Below the pieces are notes generated by a model. It did not search any database, was not told the origin of the DNA, and saw nothing but the letters and a program-made list of their open reading frames with translations. Source: UBA3102 sp964413055 (GTDB lineage: Bacteria > Bacillota > Desulfotomaculia > Desulfotomaculales > Pelotomaculaceae). Taken from it: a stretch of DNA of 64,000 bases. Positions 1 to 8,831 of this stretch are shown in pieces. Within the stretch, counting starts at the first letter, position 1. The number at the start of each line of letters is the position of its first letter. Position numbers and translations under genes: made by a program. Where the stretch lies: assembly GCA_964413055.1 (NCBI GenBank), contig CAYPRB010000001.1, forward strand, positions 248,001 through 312,000, given 5' to 3'.

Positions 1-1
1 G

Positions 2-283
2 GTATTCGTACCCACCATGGCTATTCTGATACCAATCCTTCCTGAGATCGCGAGCAACTATGGTGTTAACCCGCTTGTTTGGATTCCTCTCTTCATTATG
101 GCGGCAAACTGTTTCTTCCTGAATTACACCAATATGTTCGCCATGGTGGCGGAATCAATCTCCAAGGAAAGGTCCTGGACTTCATGGCAGATGAGCAAAT
201 ACGGTATTGTGTACGGTGCGGCCGTGCTAATTACCTTGGCAGTTGCGGTTCCGTACTGGGTTTCCATCGGTATGTTCGGTTAG
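2..283 (+). CDS. Anion permease (SLC13/DASS-like), C-terminal fragment
   Basis: The frame is open from the left edge, so only the last 93 or so residues are present. They show two hydrophobic segments separated by a short polar loop with NYTNMFAMVAES and end in the hydrophobic stretch AAVLITLAVAVPYWVSIGMF. This fits the last membrane helices of a divalent anion/sodium symporter-type permease, which imports dicarboxylates or related organic anions. The gene ends in TAG and is followed by a 19-bp palindrome before the convergent LysR gene. The family call rests on a short tail and is tentative; another multi-pass carrier is possible. Its place beside an organic-acid catabolic cluster fits uptake of an organic acid. 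Confidence 0.6.
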   Translation, partial: VFVPTMAILIPILPEIASNYGVNPLVWIPLFIMAANCFFLNYTNMFAMVAESISKERSWTSWQMSKYGIVYGAAVLITLAVAVPYWVSIGMFG

Positions 284-341
284 TTCGGTTAAATTTGAAA
301 CTAGCTCGCAATATACTTTGTTTATACGCGGTAAGAATAAA

Positions 342-383
342 AATAAGTTAATGGGTGAATTAATATTCACCCATTAACTTATT
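342..383. terminator. Perfect 19-bp palindrome between convergent genes
   Basis: Arms at 342-360 and 365-383 are exact reverse complements around a 4-base TAAT loop. The stem is AT-rich and includes ATGGGTGAAT/ATTCACCCAT. It lies between the stops of the permease and the LysR gene, where a bidirectional terminator is expected. No strong T-run follows on the plus strand. Confidence 0.6.
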
Positions 384-454
384 AATAATTTAACTTATTA
401 ATAAAAGATCCAGTTCCGGTTCCAACTATAATACAAAGAAATATTACGCCGGTC

Positions 455-1405
455 TTAATTTCCCTCCCCTTTGTTATTTGAATCTGAACCGGTTGTTGCT
501 GTTTTAATATAGTCAAATTGTTGGGGGATCCATTGCGTGGTGAATTTTAAAAATACTTTAAGCGGCGGGGGTAAATGGTCATTATTGCGTATGACCAGAA
601 CCGTGTTTCTTTTTATTGTGGGGGTCAAACTTACAATACTGAAATTGGGGTCCTGATTGATCGCGGCGGCAGCAACATGGGAAGAAAGCACAGTAATGCC
701 GAGATCTTCACGGACAAAACCCAGCATGGTTTTAACTATGGCGCAATTCGCAATAACCTTGGGCACGAAGCCTGCGGAACGGCAGGAATTGAAGAAATCA
801 TGGTAGTGTCCGGAGGTGGGAGGAGTTAGAATAAAATTTTGATCTTCTAATTCTTTTAGCCCCACTGATATCTTGTTTGCCAAAGGATGACAGTGGTTGG
901 TCACAACCACCATCTGGTCAGTCATTAATGGAAAATATTTAAAGTTGGGATCCGTGCTGGGGATATGACAAATAGCCGCATCAATTTTGGAAGAACGCAA
1001 TAGATGTAAGAGTACGTCACACTGTTCTTCGTGAAGATGAATCTTGATCCCGGGAAATTTTTTTTGAAAAGAAGCCAGCAGGTTGGGGATGTGAGAATAT
1101 CCGATCACGGCAACAACTCCGATTTTAAGACAGCCTCTTTCAATGCATACGTACTCATTGATGCACCTGCGGGTGGCAACAACTTCTGACAAGATACGCT
1201 TGGCATGACTGACAAACTCTTCTCCTGCCGGGGTCAGCTGTACCGACCGGGTGGTTCTGATAAACAAACTGATGCCCAATTCTTTTTCAAGCTTGCTGAT
1301 CTGCTGGGAAAGTGAAGGTTGAGATATTTTAATTTCCTGTGCGGCACGGGTGAAACCCTGGTATTTGGCCACAGCCATTACGTATTCCAGCTGATGTATT
1401 TCCAC
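455..1405 (-). CDS. LysR-family transcriptional regulator
   Basis: The N-terminus carries the LysR winged helix-turn-helix (HQLEYVMAVAKYQGFTRAAQ, then ISQPSLSQQISKLEKELG), followed by a two-lobed substrate-binding domain to about residue 300. The total is 316 residues, normal for the family. I chose GTG at 1405 because the GGGGGG Shine-Dalgarno lies about 8 bases upstream and the protein then begins MEIHQLEYV, as LysR proteins do. The GTG at 1414 directly abuts the SD. The gene is divergent from the molybdenum hydroxylase genes across an AT-rich 560-bp region, the classic arrangement for LysR control of a neighbouring catabolic operon. The inducer is unknown. Confidence 0.92.
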   Translation of the reverse strand: MEIHQLEYVMAVAKYQGFTRAAQEIKISQPSLSQQISKLEKELGISLFIRTTRSVQLTPAGEEFVSHAKRILSEVVATRRCINEYVCIERGCLKIGVVAVIGYSHIPNLLASFQKKFPGIKIHLHEEQCDVLLHLLRSSKIDAAICHIPSTDPNFKYFPLMTDQMVVVTNHCHPLANKISVGLKELEDQNFILTPPTSGHYHDFFNSCRSAGFVPKVIANCAIVKTMLGFVREDLGITVLSSHVAAAAINQDPNFSIVSLTPTIKRNTVLVIRNNDHLPPPLKVFLKFTTQWIPQQFDYIKTATTGSDSNNKGEGN

Positions 1406-1965
1406 TATAAGCACCCCCCATTTGGTAGCAAGTAAATTATATCCTACTTATCTAAGTATAATTACTATAATCTAATAAGTTAAATATATAGATATAATAT
1501 TATTTATTAGTTTTGCCTATAATCAGTTCGTGTATTAAAAACAATAGATTGGTAAGATGTATCCATAAAATCATAACTTAGCGTAAAATTATTCATATGA
1601 AAAATTAATAACAAGAATGTTGGCAATTTTGTAAATTAATTAATAGATAGAACTTATTAATACAATAGCTAACACGTATTTCACTTTGTTTGATGGGGGT
1701 TGTAAGATTAAAAAAGAATATTAATTTTTAACATTACCGTTAATATGATTATTATCAAAAAGACATTATTGCCGCCGGATTTTCGACTCGGGATATTCCC
1801 AACATAAAAGAAATAATGCAGGAAATATATGAGATTGACTTTTAATTTTGGCGGTAATAATTGTTTGTATAATCAAAAAAAACGGAAGGGTGATGCGGAA
1901 AAGACAAAGCAGCGGCTGAAATAACTGGTATGTATAACTAATATTTGTTAAGAGGAGGAGAAAGC
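1406..1965. other. Divergent AT-rich control region, LysR / Mo-hydroxylase operon
   Basis: About 560 bases separate the divergent LysR and hydroxylase genes. It should hold both promoters and the LysR sites, but I could not single out a convincing -35/-10 pair or T-N11-A site because the stretch is so AT-rich. The only coding-like signal is a short transposase-like relic at 1744-1845. Confidence 0.5.
1744..1845 (+). pseudogene. Possible IS256/Mutator-family transposase relic
   Basis: One frame reads without stops for 33 codons and includes AAGFSTRDIPNIKEIMQEIY before TAA at 1843. This resembles the (G)xSTRDI...(L)xEIYG segment of IS256-type transposases, near the helix-turn-helix. There is no start codon and nothing recognisable follows. 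The match is short and made from memory of the family motif, so it is weak. Confidence 0.35.
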
Positions 1966-2835
1966 GTGTATTTACCAGATTTTGATTACTATGCACCGGA
2001 CAATGTTGCTGAGACTTGTCAACTGTTGGCACAGTTTGGCCCCAAAGCCAAAGTGCTTGCCGGTGGTACCGACATCATCACCAAAATGAAAAAAGAAGTG
2101 TTGGCACCGGAAATTCTTGTTTCTATCAAGAACCTTGACCAATTGAAAAAAATTGAATACGTTCCCGGGCAGGGTCTTGTTATTGGTGCCAGGGTTACCC
2201 ATAACGAATTAGTGAAATCTGAAGTTGTACGTAAAAAATATTTGTCCATATCAACTGCGGCTGCTCAAATGGCACATAACCAGGTGCGTAATGCCGGTAC
2301 CGTTGGCGGTAATATTAGTAATGCCGTGCCCTCCGCGGACCTGCCGCCTGTTTTCATTGCCCTTAACGCAACCGTTAAAATTGCGGGTAAGAACGGAGAA
2401 CGCACTTTGGCCCTGGAGGATATATTTGCCGGACCCAGCAAGACTGTTTTGGCACAAGATGAGATTATTACCGAATTGATTATTCCCGACCAAAAAATGA
2501 CCGGCAGTAACTACATTAAATTCGGCCTGCGGAAATCGGGAGCATTAGCCGTAGTCGGTGTGGCTACAGCGGTTCAAGTGGAAAATAATGTTATTAAGGA
2601 TGCGCGTATAGTGCTCGGAGCAGTGGCTCCCACACCGGTACGGGCTAAGAAAACCGAAGAGTTCCTGAAAGGTAAGCAGGTAAGTGACGATGTGTTGGTC
2701 GAAGCAGGCCTTATGGCCACCGGAGAATGCAAACCCATATCTGACATCCGGGCGTCGGCGGAGTACCGCACCGACCTGGTACGCGTCTTTACCAGGCGGG
2801 CATTACGTAAGGCTATTGATGAGGGACACGCATAA
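1966..2835 (+). CDS. Molybdenum hydroxylase, FAD-binding (medium) subunit
   Basis: This is a 289-residue protein of the CoxM/XdhB FAD-binding family, which passes electrons from the iron-sulfur subunit to FAD. The FAD contacts are visible as VLAGGTDII near residue 35 and VRNAGTVGGNISNA near residue 105. The family's C-terminal domain follows. It lacks the roughly 40-residue insertion that binds an extra [4Fe-4S] cluster in 4-hydroxybenzoyl-CoA reductase. I start at GTG 1966, five bases after AGGAGGAG; the TTG at 1945 has no SD. It is first of three genes (FAD, Fe-S, Mo) with gaps of 10-20 bases, clearly one operon. The true substrate cannot be read from this subunit. Confidence 0.93.
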   Translation: MYLPDFDYYAPDNVAETCQLLAQFGPKAKVLAGGTDIITKMKKEVLAPEILVSIKNLDQLKKIEYVPGQGLVIGARVTHNELVKSEVVRKKYLSISTAAAQMAHNQVRNAGTVGGNISNAVPSADLPPVFIALNATVKIAGKNGERTLALEDIFAGPSKTVLAQDEIITELIIPDQKMTGSNYIKFGLRKSGALAVVGVATAVQVENNVIKDARIVLGAVAPTPVRAKKTEEFLKGKQVSDDVLVEAGLMATGECKPISDIRASAEYRTDLVRVFTRRALRKAIDEGHA

Positions 2836-2851
2836 GAAAGGAGAGGTGAAA

Positions 2852-3349
2852 ATGTCCAACAGCGTTATTGGTAAGGATGGAGTCAAGCGTTATTTGATTA
2901 CTGTGAATGTTAACGGCAGTGAATATACAAAAGCAGTAAAGGCCAATGTCTTGCTGGTAAATTTTTTAAGAGAAGAATTGGATTTGACCGGGACTAAAAA
3001 GGGTTGTGAGTTGGGTGACTGCGGCTGCTGCACCATAATGTTGGATGGTAAGCCGATCAATTCATGCCTGGCACTGGCTGTTGAAGCGGACGGACGGGAA
3101 GTCACAACCATCGAAGGTATTGCTGACGGAGATGAATTAGATATTGTCCAGGAAAAATTTATTGAACACGGGGCGTATCAATGCGGTTTTTGCACTCCTG
3201 GTATGATCGTTTCTTCCAGAGCGCTGCTCAACGAAAATCCCAATCCAACCGAATATCAGGTGCGTGAGGCTATAGCCGGAAACCTGTGCCGTTGTACCGG
3301 TTACGTCAATATTGTAAAGGCCGTATTAGATGCGGCGGATGAAAAGTAA
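2852..3349 (+). CDS. Molybdenum hydroxylase, [2Fe-2S] (small) subunit
   Basis: A 165-residue subunit with two [2Fe-2S] clusters. The plant-ferredoxin-type cluster uses CELGDCGCC plus a later Cys in INSCLAL, near residues 48-72. The second, all-helical domain has CGFCTPG and CRCTGY. It shuttles electrons between molybdenum cofactor and FAD. I set the start at ATG 2852, behind AAAGGAGAGG; longer in-frame readings overlap the FAD gene without reason. The clusters look intact, so this part of the enzyme should work. Confidence 0.95.
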   Translation: MSNSVIGKDGVKRYLITVNVNGSEYTKAVKANVLLVNFLREELDLTGTKKGCELGDCGCCTIMLDGKPINSCLALAVEADGREVTTIEGIADGDELDIVQEKFIEHGAYQCGFCTPGMIVSSRALLNENPNPTEYQVREAIAGNLCRCTGYVNIVKAVLDAADEK

Positions 3350-3360
3350 TCAAGGAAAGG

Positions 3361-5727
3361 ATGAGAATGATGCAAAAAATACCGAAGCGAGATTATTCGT
3401 ATGTAGGAAAAAGCCTTGACAGAAACGACTCGTTTACAAAAACAACCGGGCGTGCTCAATACACAGCCGACCTTAAGTTCCCCAATATGCTTTACGGTAA
3501 GCTTATTCGCAGCACGGTAGCGCACGCGCGCATTAAAAATATTGACACTTCCGAAGCGGAAAAATTACCCGGCGTAAAGGCCGTTATTACCGCCAAAGAC
3601 GTTCCCTCGATGAGATACGGGCTCAGTCCCGCGCGCTTTGACGAAAATATTTTCTGTGTCGATAAAGTTAGATTCTATGGTGATAAGATAGGCGCCGTAT
3701 GTGCAGTTGATGAAGAAACCGTTTATAAAGCACTCAAATTAATTAAAGTAGAATATGAAGAACTGCCGGCGGTATTTAGTATTGAGGAAGCGACAAAAGA
3801 AGGCGCGCCGCAAATTTTTGAAGAGTATCCGGGCAACGTCAACACCGAAATCCACCACAATTTTGGTGATGTGGATGAGGCTTTTAAAAACGCTTACTAC
3901 GTACGTACGGACCGTTTGGTAGGGCAGCGTTGTTACCATGCTTTCATTGAAAACCACTGCTCGATTGGCTCATGGAACGGAAATAAATTAACCATTTATT
4001 GTAGCACCCAGACGGTCCACTATCTGCAGTACCACCTGGCCCGTGTTTTGGGAATGAAGATGGGTGACATCCGCGTGGTGAAAACCAACGTGGGCGGTGG
4101 ATTTGGAGGGAAAATAGACCTCACCGGACTGGATTTTTCGGCAGCTATTTTATCCAAGATAACCGGTCAGACGGTTAAAATGTTTTATGACCACGAAGAA
4201 ACCTTCTTAAACGGCCGCGGTCGGCACCCCATGGATATGGAATATACCACCGGCGTAGATAAGAATGGTAAAATTTTAGGCACCAAGGCTAAAATAATGT
4301 TAGAAGGCGGCGCTTACACCGGTCTGGGTATTGCCTCGACCTACTATGCCGGTTCGTTGTTGAACATATTGTACGATTTTGAAAATTACAAGTTTGATGC
4401 TTACCGGTATGTAACTAACCTGCCGCCCTGCGGCGCCCAGAGGGGGCACGGTCAGCCGCAGCCGCGGTTTGCCTTTGAGCACCACATTGATCTTATTGCC
4501 GAAGCGATTGGTATGGACCCGATTGAATTCCGTATTGTTAATGCGCGTAAAGCCAATACCGAAACTTTGGCGGGATACGAAGTGAAGTCGTATAACTTAA
4601 AGGCAGCGAATGAAATGGCACGGGATGTTTCTGGCTGGAAAGAGAAGAGAGGTAAACTGCCGGTTGGCCGGGGCATCGGCGTCGGCAACGGTGGCTTTGT
4701 AACAGGCGCCGGTTTCTGCCAGTACCGGACTGACCTGCCGCACTCGGTGGGTATGATCAAGATCTATGATGACGGGACCCAGGCGTTTGTATACTCGCAG
4801 GCCGTAGATATCGGCCAGGGCAGTGACACGGTGCTGTTGCAGATGGCTGCCGAGGCAATGGGTTACCCCTATGAACAATGCAAGATGTATGCGGGAGACA
4901 CCGACCTTTCCACCCTGGACTATGGCGCTTACGCCAGCCGGCAGACGCTGATGGCTGGTTGGGCGATTAAGAGAGCAGGGGAAGAGGTTAAACAGAAGAT
5001 TCTTGAGCAGGCAGTAGAGATGATCAGGGAATCTGGAAAAGTTAAAGAAGGTTGGGCTTATATCGGTAATCGTGAACTAAAAACGGAAGATCTGGATTGC
5101 AAGGAAGGCATCGTGTTTATGAAGCAGGAACCACATGTAAACTTAACCTTCGAAGAAGTCGCACGCAGGTACTTTGTGACCAAGGGCGTGCTGATCGGGC
5201 GCGGCTGGTACCACCCCGGCAATTTGGGTGGTAATCACAAAGGTGCGGCGGTAGGAACGTCACCGGCTTACAGTAGTGCGACGCAGATTGCGGAAGTGAA
5301 AGTCGACATGGAAACCGGTCAAATCGAATGTGTTGATACTTGGGACGTACACGACAGTGGCACAATTGTCAACCCGAAGTTGTTTCACGGCCAGGTGCAC
5401 GGCGCATTTTATATGGGCATCGGTGAAACCATTTGGGAAGAGGTGCGTTTTGACGAAAAAGGGAAACTGCTCAACGGCAACTTTGCTGAGTACCGTTTAC
5501 CGACCGCGTTGGACATGCCACCGGTTGAATCACTTACTCTGGACGAAAGCTGGGAGCCCAACGGACCGTACGGCGTGAAAGAAGTTGGGGAAGGTGCCAC
5601 CACCCCGACCATGGGTGCGGTTGCCAATGCTATTTACGATGCCATGGGAGTCAGCATTACGGAGTTGCCGATCACTTATGAAAAAGTCTGGCGGGCGTTA
5701 AAAGATAAAGAGAAAAACAAAAAGTAA
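3361..5727 (+). CDS. Molybdenum hydroxylase, molybdopterin-binding (large) subunit
   Basis: A 788-residue catalytic subunit of the xanthine oxidase family, which hydroxylates or reductively dehydroxylates an aromatic, heterocyclic or aldehyde substrate at a molybdenum centre. The N-terminal a/b-hammerhead domain (about 20-135) is followed by the Mo-binding domains with VGGGFGGK near 240, CGAQRGHGQPQ near 360 and the catalytic Glu in GVKEVGEGA near 740. GAxRGHG is reminiscent of 4-hydroxybenzoyl-CoA reductase HcrA, but nicotinate- or purine-type enzymes are not excluded. ATG 3361 touches the SD, so ATG 3367 or 3370 may be the real start. Nearby selenium-type accessory genes suggest a possible selenium-modified cofactor. 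Confidence 0.93.
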   Translation: MRMMQKIPKRDYSYVGKSLDRNDSFTKTTGRAQYTADLKFPNMLYGKLIRSTVAHARIKNIDTSEAEKLPGVKAVITAKDVPSMRYGLSPARFDENIFCVDKVRFYGDKIGAVCAVDEETVYKALKLIKVEYEELPAVFSIEEATKEGAPQIFEEYPGNVNTEIHHNFGDVDEAFKNAYYVRTDRLVGQRCYHAFIENHCSIGSWNGNKLTIYCSTQTVHYLQYHLARVLGMKMGDIRVVKTNVGGGFGGKIDLTGLDFSAAILSKITGQTVKMFYDHEETFLNGRGRHPMDMEYTTGVDKNGKILGTKAKIMLEGGAYTGLGIASTYYAGSLLNILYDFENYKFDAYRYVTNLPPCGAQRGHGQPQPRFAFEHHIDLIAEAIGMDPIEFRIVNARKANTETLAGYEVKSYNLKAANEMARDVSGWKEKRGKLPVGRGIGVGNGGFVTGAGFCQYRTDLPHSVGMIKIYDDGTQAFVYSQAVDIGQGSDTVLLQMAAEAMGYPYEQCKMYAGDTDLSTLDYGAYASRQTLMAGWAIKRAGEEVKQKILEQAVEMIRESGKVKEGWAYIGNRELKTEDLDCKEGIVFMKQEPHVNLTFEEVARRYFVTKGVLIGRGWYHPGNLGGNHKGAAVGTSPAYSSATQIAEVKVDMETGQIECVDTWDVHDSGTIVNPKLFHGQVHGAFYMGIGETIWEEVRFDEKGKLLNGNFAEYRLPTALDMPPVESLTLDESWEPNGPYGVKEVGEGATTPTMGAVANAIYDAMGVSITELPITYEKVWRALKDKEKNKK

Positions 5728-5763
5728 AAACGATAGAAGCCAGCTAACTAATTATGATGGTAG

Positions 5764-5798
5764 ATAGGAGGGAGACGAGTTGTACCACTCCCTCCTAT
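5764..5798 (+). repeat. 11-bp inverted repeat after the Mo-hydroxylase operon
   Basis: ATAGGAGGGAG (5764-5774) pairs with CTCCCTCCTAT (5788-5798) around a 13-base loop. There is no T-run, so it is more likely an RNA-stabilising hairpin or protein site than a terminator. A second hairpin, GCAACAG (5819-5825) with CTGTTGC (5837-5843), follows closely. The lead-in TAGATAGGAG recurs at 5891-5900 in front of the real terminator. Confidence 0.55.
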
Positions 5799-5898
5799 TG
5801 CGAAGTTTAGAACCGGAGGCAACAGCAGGATGGGAACTGTTGCTCTAAAAATAAGGTTTGTGTTACTATAAATGCTATTTTGTGTGCGCATAGATAGG

Positions 5899-5930
5899 AG
5901 AGGCGGGATTGTACTCGTCTCTTTTTGTTT
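5899..5930 (+). terminator. Rho-independent terminator of the Mo-hydroxylase operon
   Basis: AGAGGCG (5899-5905) pairs with CGTCTCT (5916-5922), with one G-T pair, followed at once by TTTTGTTTT. It is the first hairpin with a T-run after the Mo subunit. Confidence 0.65.
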
Positions 5931-6350
5931 TAAAGGTTGTTCCCGTAGTATATAAATAACACATTTGGCAAGTATTTTTGAGGTCCGGTAAACGGGGCTT
6001 TTTTGTTCAGCATACCATTACCAGAAATGAATTACGATATCTGATTAATTAATAAGATTAGACTATTAATATAATTATAAACTCATATTTAATTTATTTA
6101 TATTTGGATGATATTATAAAAATAGGATAAGCAATAGTTTATTTTTAAATGTGCATTACATTAGAAAATTGATAATAAAGTTATTATAAATTAAATTAAA
6201 TTAAGAGTTGAATTTTAAGTTTAAATTATTGCTGAATGAGGTGATGGAAAGCAATTAAATGATTAAAAAGGTGTATAAACAGTACTTAGTGGGTAAAGGT
6301 AAAAATCTCCGATAAAATAATGATACTGCTTAAAAAAAGGGGATGTAAAA

Positions 6351-7706
6351 ATGTTTATGACGGGAATTCGGCAAACTACAAGTGTTGATTATAAGTACTG
6401 GTCAACGGCAGAAGTAATGCCGCGAAGCGAGATTAAAAAGCTTCAATGGAACAGATTGCAGGAGCAAGTGGATTATCTTTGGCGAAAAAGCCCTTTTTAT
6501 CGAGAAAAATGGGAAAAGAGCGGGTTTTGTCCGGAGAAATTAAATACGTTTGATGATGTGCGCAATATTCCGATATTAAAAAAAGAAGAAATCAGGGCCA
6601 GCCAAGAGAAAAACCCTCCCTACGGCATGATGCAAGTTCCTGGTAGTGGTCCGTTTATTCGTGTGGGCATGACCTCGGGAACTACCGGTGAACCGGTGCT
6701 TATTCCCTTTACCGAGGAAGATTATTTTGGGGTTTACAGCCAAGCCCATGTACGTGCTGTTTGGGCGGCGGGTATCAGAAAAAACGACATTGTGCATGTT
6801 GCTTTCGGGTTTACCCCTTTCATGGGACTTGCCGCTGCTTATGACGCTTGCGAGCATTTAATCGGTGCTTTGGTCGTTCCGGGGGGAACCTGGAGCAGTA
6901 TGTTGCGTCTCAAAATGATTAAGAAACTGGGAATAAACGTATTGATGGGCACGCCGACCTATGTTTTGCATTTAGCCAATGTTGCTCAAGAGCAAGGTAT
7001 TGATCCCCGGACACTGGGGATCAGGATTATCTGTACTGCCGGTGAGCCCGGAGCGATGTCGGCGTCTAATACCGGTTTACGCTTGGAAGAAGCGTGGGGA
7101 AGTAAAATATTTGATTATTGCGGCACCCAGGAAACCAATTGTATCGCCTGGACGTGTGAAGAAGGAACGGGACACTTAAACGAAGACATGCTGTATTACG
7201 AAGTGTTGGATCCTGAGACCGGCGAACCGGTGGCACCTGGAAAGGGCGGTAAGTTGGTACTGACTGATTTAGTCAACAAGACCCATCCCTGTATCAGGTT
7301 TGAAACCGGGGACATCGTTAACGGCATAGATTCAGATTTTTCCTGTAAGTGCGGCAGGACGCTCAGTAAGTTTAAAGGATTCAGAGGACGAGTGGGAGAT
7401 ATCATAAAAGTACGGGGTGTGTGTGTATCCGTCGCGGGTATTGAAAATGTACTGCGGGGAATAAAAGAATGTTCTAATAATTATGAGTATATGGCAATAA
7501 AAGGCGATAACGGTATGGATAAGATGAAAGTGCGGGTAGAGCCCAAAAGTGATATCGGGAAAGAGCAATGGGAGCAGGTTCGGAAAAAGGTGGCAGATTC
7601 CTTGCATGTATCTTTTATGGTACATATGGATGTGGAAGTAGTGCCTCCGGGAACACTGCCGGTATATAAATTAAAAGCAAAACGTTTTCACGACCTCAGA
7701 AAGTAA
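6351..7706 (+). CDS. Phenylacetate-CoA ligase family (AMP-forming) enzyme
   Basis: A 451-residue adenylate-forming enzyme of the PaaK type, which activates an aryl or other carboxylic acid to its CoA thioester with ATP. The phosphate-binding motif TSGTTGEPV lies near residue 106, the adenine-binding region with DYCGTQETN near 260, and the C-terminal hinge with KVRGVCVSVAGIENVL near 345-360. Length fits PaaK (about 430-440). The ATG at 6351 follows AAAAAAGGGG at normal spacing. Together with the Mo hydroxylase, permease and AOR it suggests anaerobic use of an aromatic or related organic acid; the exact substrate is unknown. Confidence 0.88.
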   Translation: MFMTGIRQTTSVDYKYWSTAEVMPRSEIKKLQWNRLQEQVDYLWRKSPFYREKWEKSGFCPEKLNTFDDVRNIPILKKEEIRASQEKNPPYGMMQVPGSGPFIRVGMTSGTTGEPVLIPFTEEDYFGVYSQAHVRAVWAAGIRKNDIVHVAFGFTPFMGLAAAYDACEHLIGALVVPGGTWSSMLRLKMIKKLGINVLMGTPTYVLHLANVAQEQGIDPRTLGIRIICTAGEPGAMSASNTGLRLEEAWGSKIFDYCGTQETNCIAWTCEEGTGHLNEDMLYYEVLDPETGEPVAPGKGGKLVLTDLVNKTHPCIRFETGDIVNGIDSDFSCKCGRTLSKFKGFRGRVGDIIKVRGVCVSVAGIENVLRGIKECSNNYEYMAIKGDNGMDKMKVRVEPKSDIGKEQWEQVRKKVADSLHVSFMVHMDVEVVPPGTLPVYKLKAKRFHDLRK

Positions 7707-7799
7707 TATGCCTATGCAAAACTATTGTCGTATTAAATAGGCAAATAAAAACTTAGTCTCAGTTGTTTTTTAAATACTTGATGCGGGAGGGAATGCCAG

Positions 7800-8633
7800 T
7801 TGAAGCGAGTTCTAGGGATTGTTGCCTCGCCAAGGAAATTAGGTAACTGTGAAATATTAACTAAGGTGATCATGGGGGCTGCAGGAGCAGCAGATCAGAT
7901 GGAGTTAATTAGGTTGACAGACCTGAACATTATGGGATGCAGGGCCTGTTACGCCTGTTTACCGAAAGAGGCTTCCTGTGTAATCGACGATGATCTTAAT
8001 TTCCTGCTGGGAAAAATCCGGTTTGCTGATGCCGTTGTTTTCGCGGCCCCGTGCTATTTTTTAGGACCGCACAGCAGTATTAAAAAATTGCAAGACAGGT
8101 TTCTCTCGATAGGTAATAATTATAAGCAATATTCCGGCAAGCCTTGCGTGACGGTTGCTACTTACGGAGTACCCGGCTGGGAAGGTTACACCGAACCGGC
8201 TTTAAACCTTACGGCAAGGTTTTTAAATTTGCATCTGGTTGACAGCGCCAGCTTTCTGGGGGCAAACCCTGCTGAAGTCTTGGAGGATCCGGTTAATTTG
8301 AAAAAAGCACGACAAATGGGCCGGGCCCTTTTTGACCCGGAGTGCCACAGGACACCCAAAGCAAACGAATGTCCTGTGTGCTGGAGCAACATTCTTAGAT
8401 ATGAAGAAAATAAAATTACTTGTCCTTTCTGTGGTACAACCGGCAAATTTAAAACAGAGGGAAAAGAGGTTAAGTTGGAATTTTATCCCGAAGACAATCA
8501 TCGTTTTAGTGATGAGGGCAGGCGGCACCACTTTGATATTTTTCTTAAAGGTAAGAAACAGGAGTTTCTTGCGAAAAGGCAGCATTATAAAGAGTTACAG
8601 GACCCGTACCGCAACAATAGAAATGCAAAATGA
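7800..8633 (+). CDS. Flavodoxin-fold NAD(P)H-dependent reductase with C-terminal zinc ribbon
   Basis: The first 180 residues are an NADPH-dependent FMN reductase/flavodoxin-like domain (VLGIVASPRKLGNCEIL for the FMN phosphate loop, then GCRACYACLP). The C-terminal third holds two CxxC pairs, CPVC near 193 and CPFC near 211, as in a zinc ribbon or rubredoxin-like knuckle. Total 277 residues. The start is TTG at 7800 behind GGGAGG. It probably moves electrons to or from a partner in the neighbouring pathway. The specific acceptor is not visible. Confidence 0.82.
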   Translation: MKRVLGIVASPRKLGNCEILTKVIMGAAGAADQMELIRLTDLNIMGCRACYACLPKEASCVIDDDLNFLLGKIRFADAVVFAAPCYFLGPHSSIKKLQDRFLSIGNNYKQYSGKPCVTVATYGVPGWEGYTEPALNLTARFLNLHLVDSASFLGANPAEVLEDPVNLKKARQMGRALFDPECHRTPKANECPVCWSNILRYEENKITCPFCGTTGKFKTEGKEVKLEFYPEDNHRFSDEGRRHHFDIFLKGKKQEFLAKRQHYKELQDPYRNNRNAK

Positions 8634-8655
8634 ATGCATTTAAGGGTGATTAATT

Positions 8656-8796
8656 ATGGCAAAAAAACGAAAGGAACCCGCCCGAACTTCTTGTTATTCA
8701 AAAACCGTTTATGTTTATGATGAAAAATTAGGGTGGATTGATGTAATAAAACATTTAGATAACCTTAAAAAGGTTATGAATGAAATTAGAGTGTAA
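8656..8796 (+). CDS. Small basic protein of 46 residues, unknown
   Basis: A short ORF with its own SD (AAGGGTGA, 6 bases before ATG 8656). The product begins MAKKRKEPART, then has SKTVYVYDEKLGWIDVIKHL and a basic, helix-forming C-terminus. No signal peptide, membrane segment or cysteine motif. It follows the flavodoxin gene by 22 bases and could be in the same transcript. I do not recognise a family. A dispersed palindrome begins 6 bases after its stop codon. Confidence 0.5.
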   Translation: MAKKRKEPARTSCYSKTVYVYDEKLGWIDVIKHLDNLKKVMNEIRV

Positions 8797-8802
8797 CACG
8801 GG

Positions 8803-8831
8803 CGTGACACGGGGACGGTTCTTTTGTCACG
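8803..8831 (+). repeat. Dispersed REP-like palindrome, copy 1
   Basis: The unit is 29 bases, CGTGACA...TGTCACG, with centre CGGGGACGGTTCTTT. The 7-bp ends are inverted repeats. The same unit occurs elsewhere in the window in both orientations. Confidence 0.9.

Larger units (their letters stand above)
5728..6350 (+). other. Non-coding region downstream of the Mo hydroxylase
   Basis: This 620-base gap holds no supported gene. Three hairpins crowd its first 200 bases (5764-5798, 5819-5843, 5899-5930), the last with a T-run. The rest is very AT-rich and ends in the leader of the ligase gene. An 18-codon ORF at 6259-6315 (MIKKVYKQYL...) follows a weak SD, but I do not count it as a gene. Confidence 0.6.

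Noticed and set aside
575..829. 84-codon ORF on the plus strand inside the LysR gene
   Set aside because: Shadow of LysR in another frame, without SD.
6259..6315. 18-codon ORF upstream of the CoA ligase as a leader peptide
   Set aside because: No run of regulatory codons and no attenuator hairpin could be linked to it.
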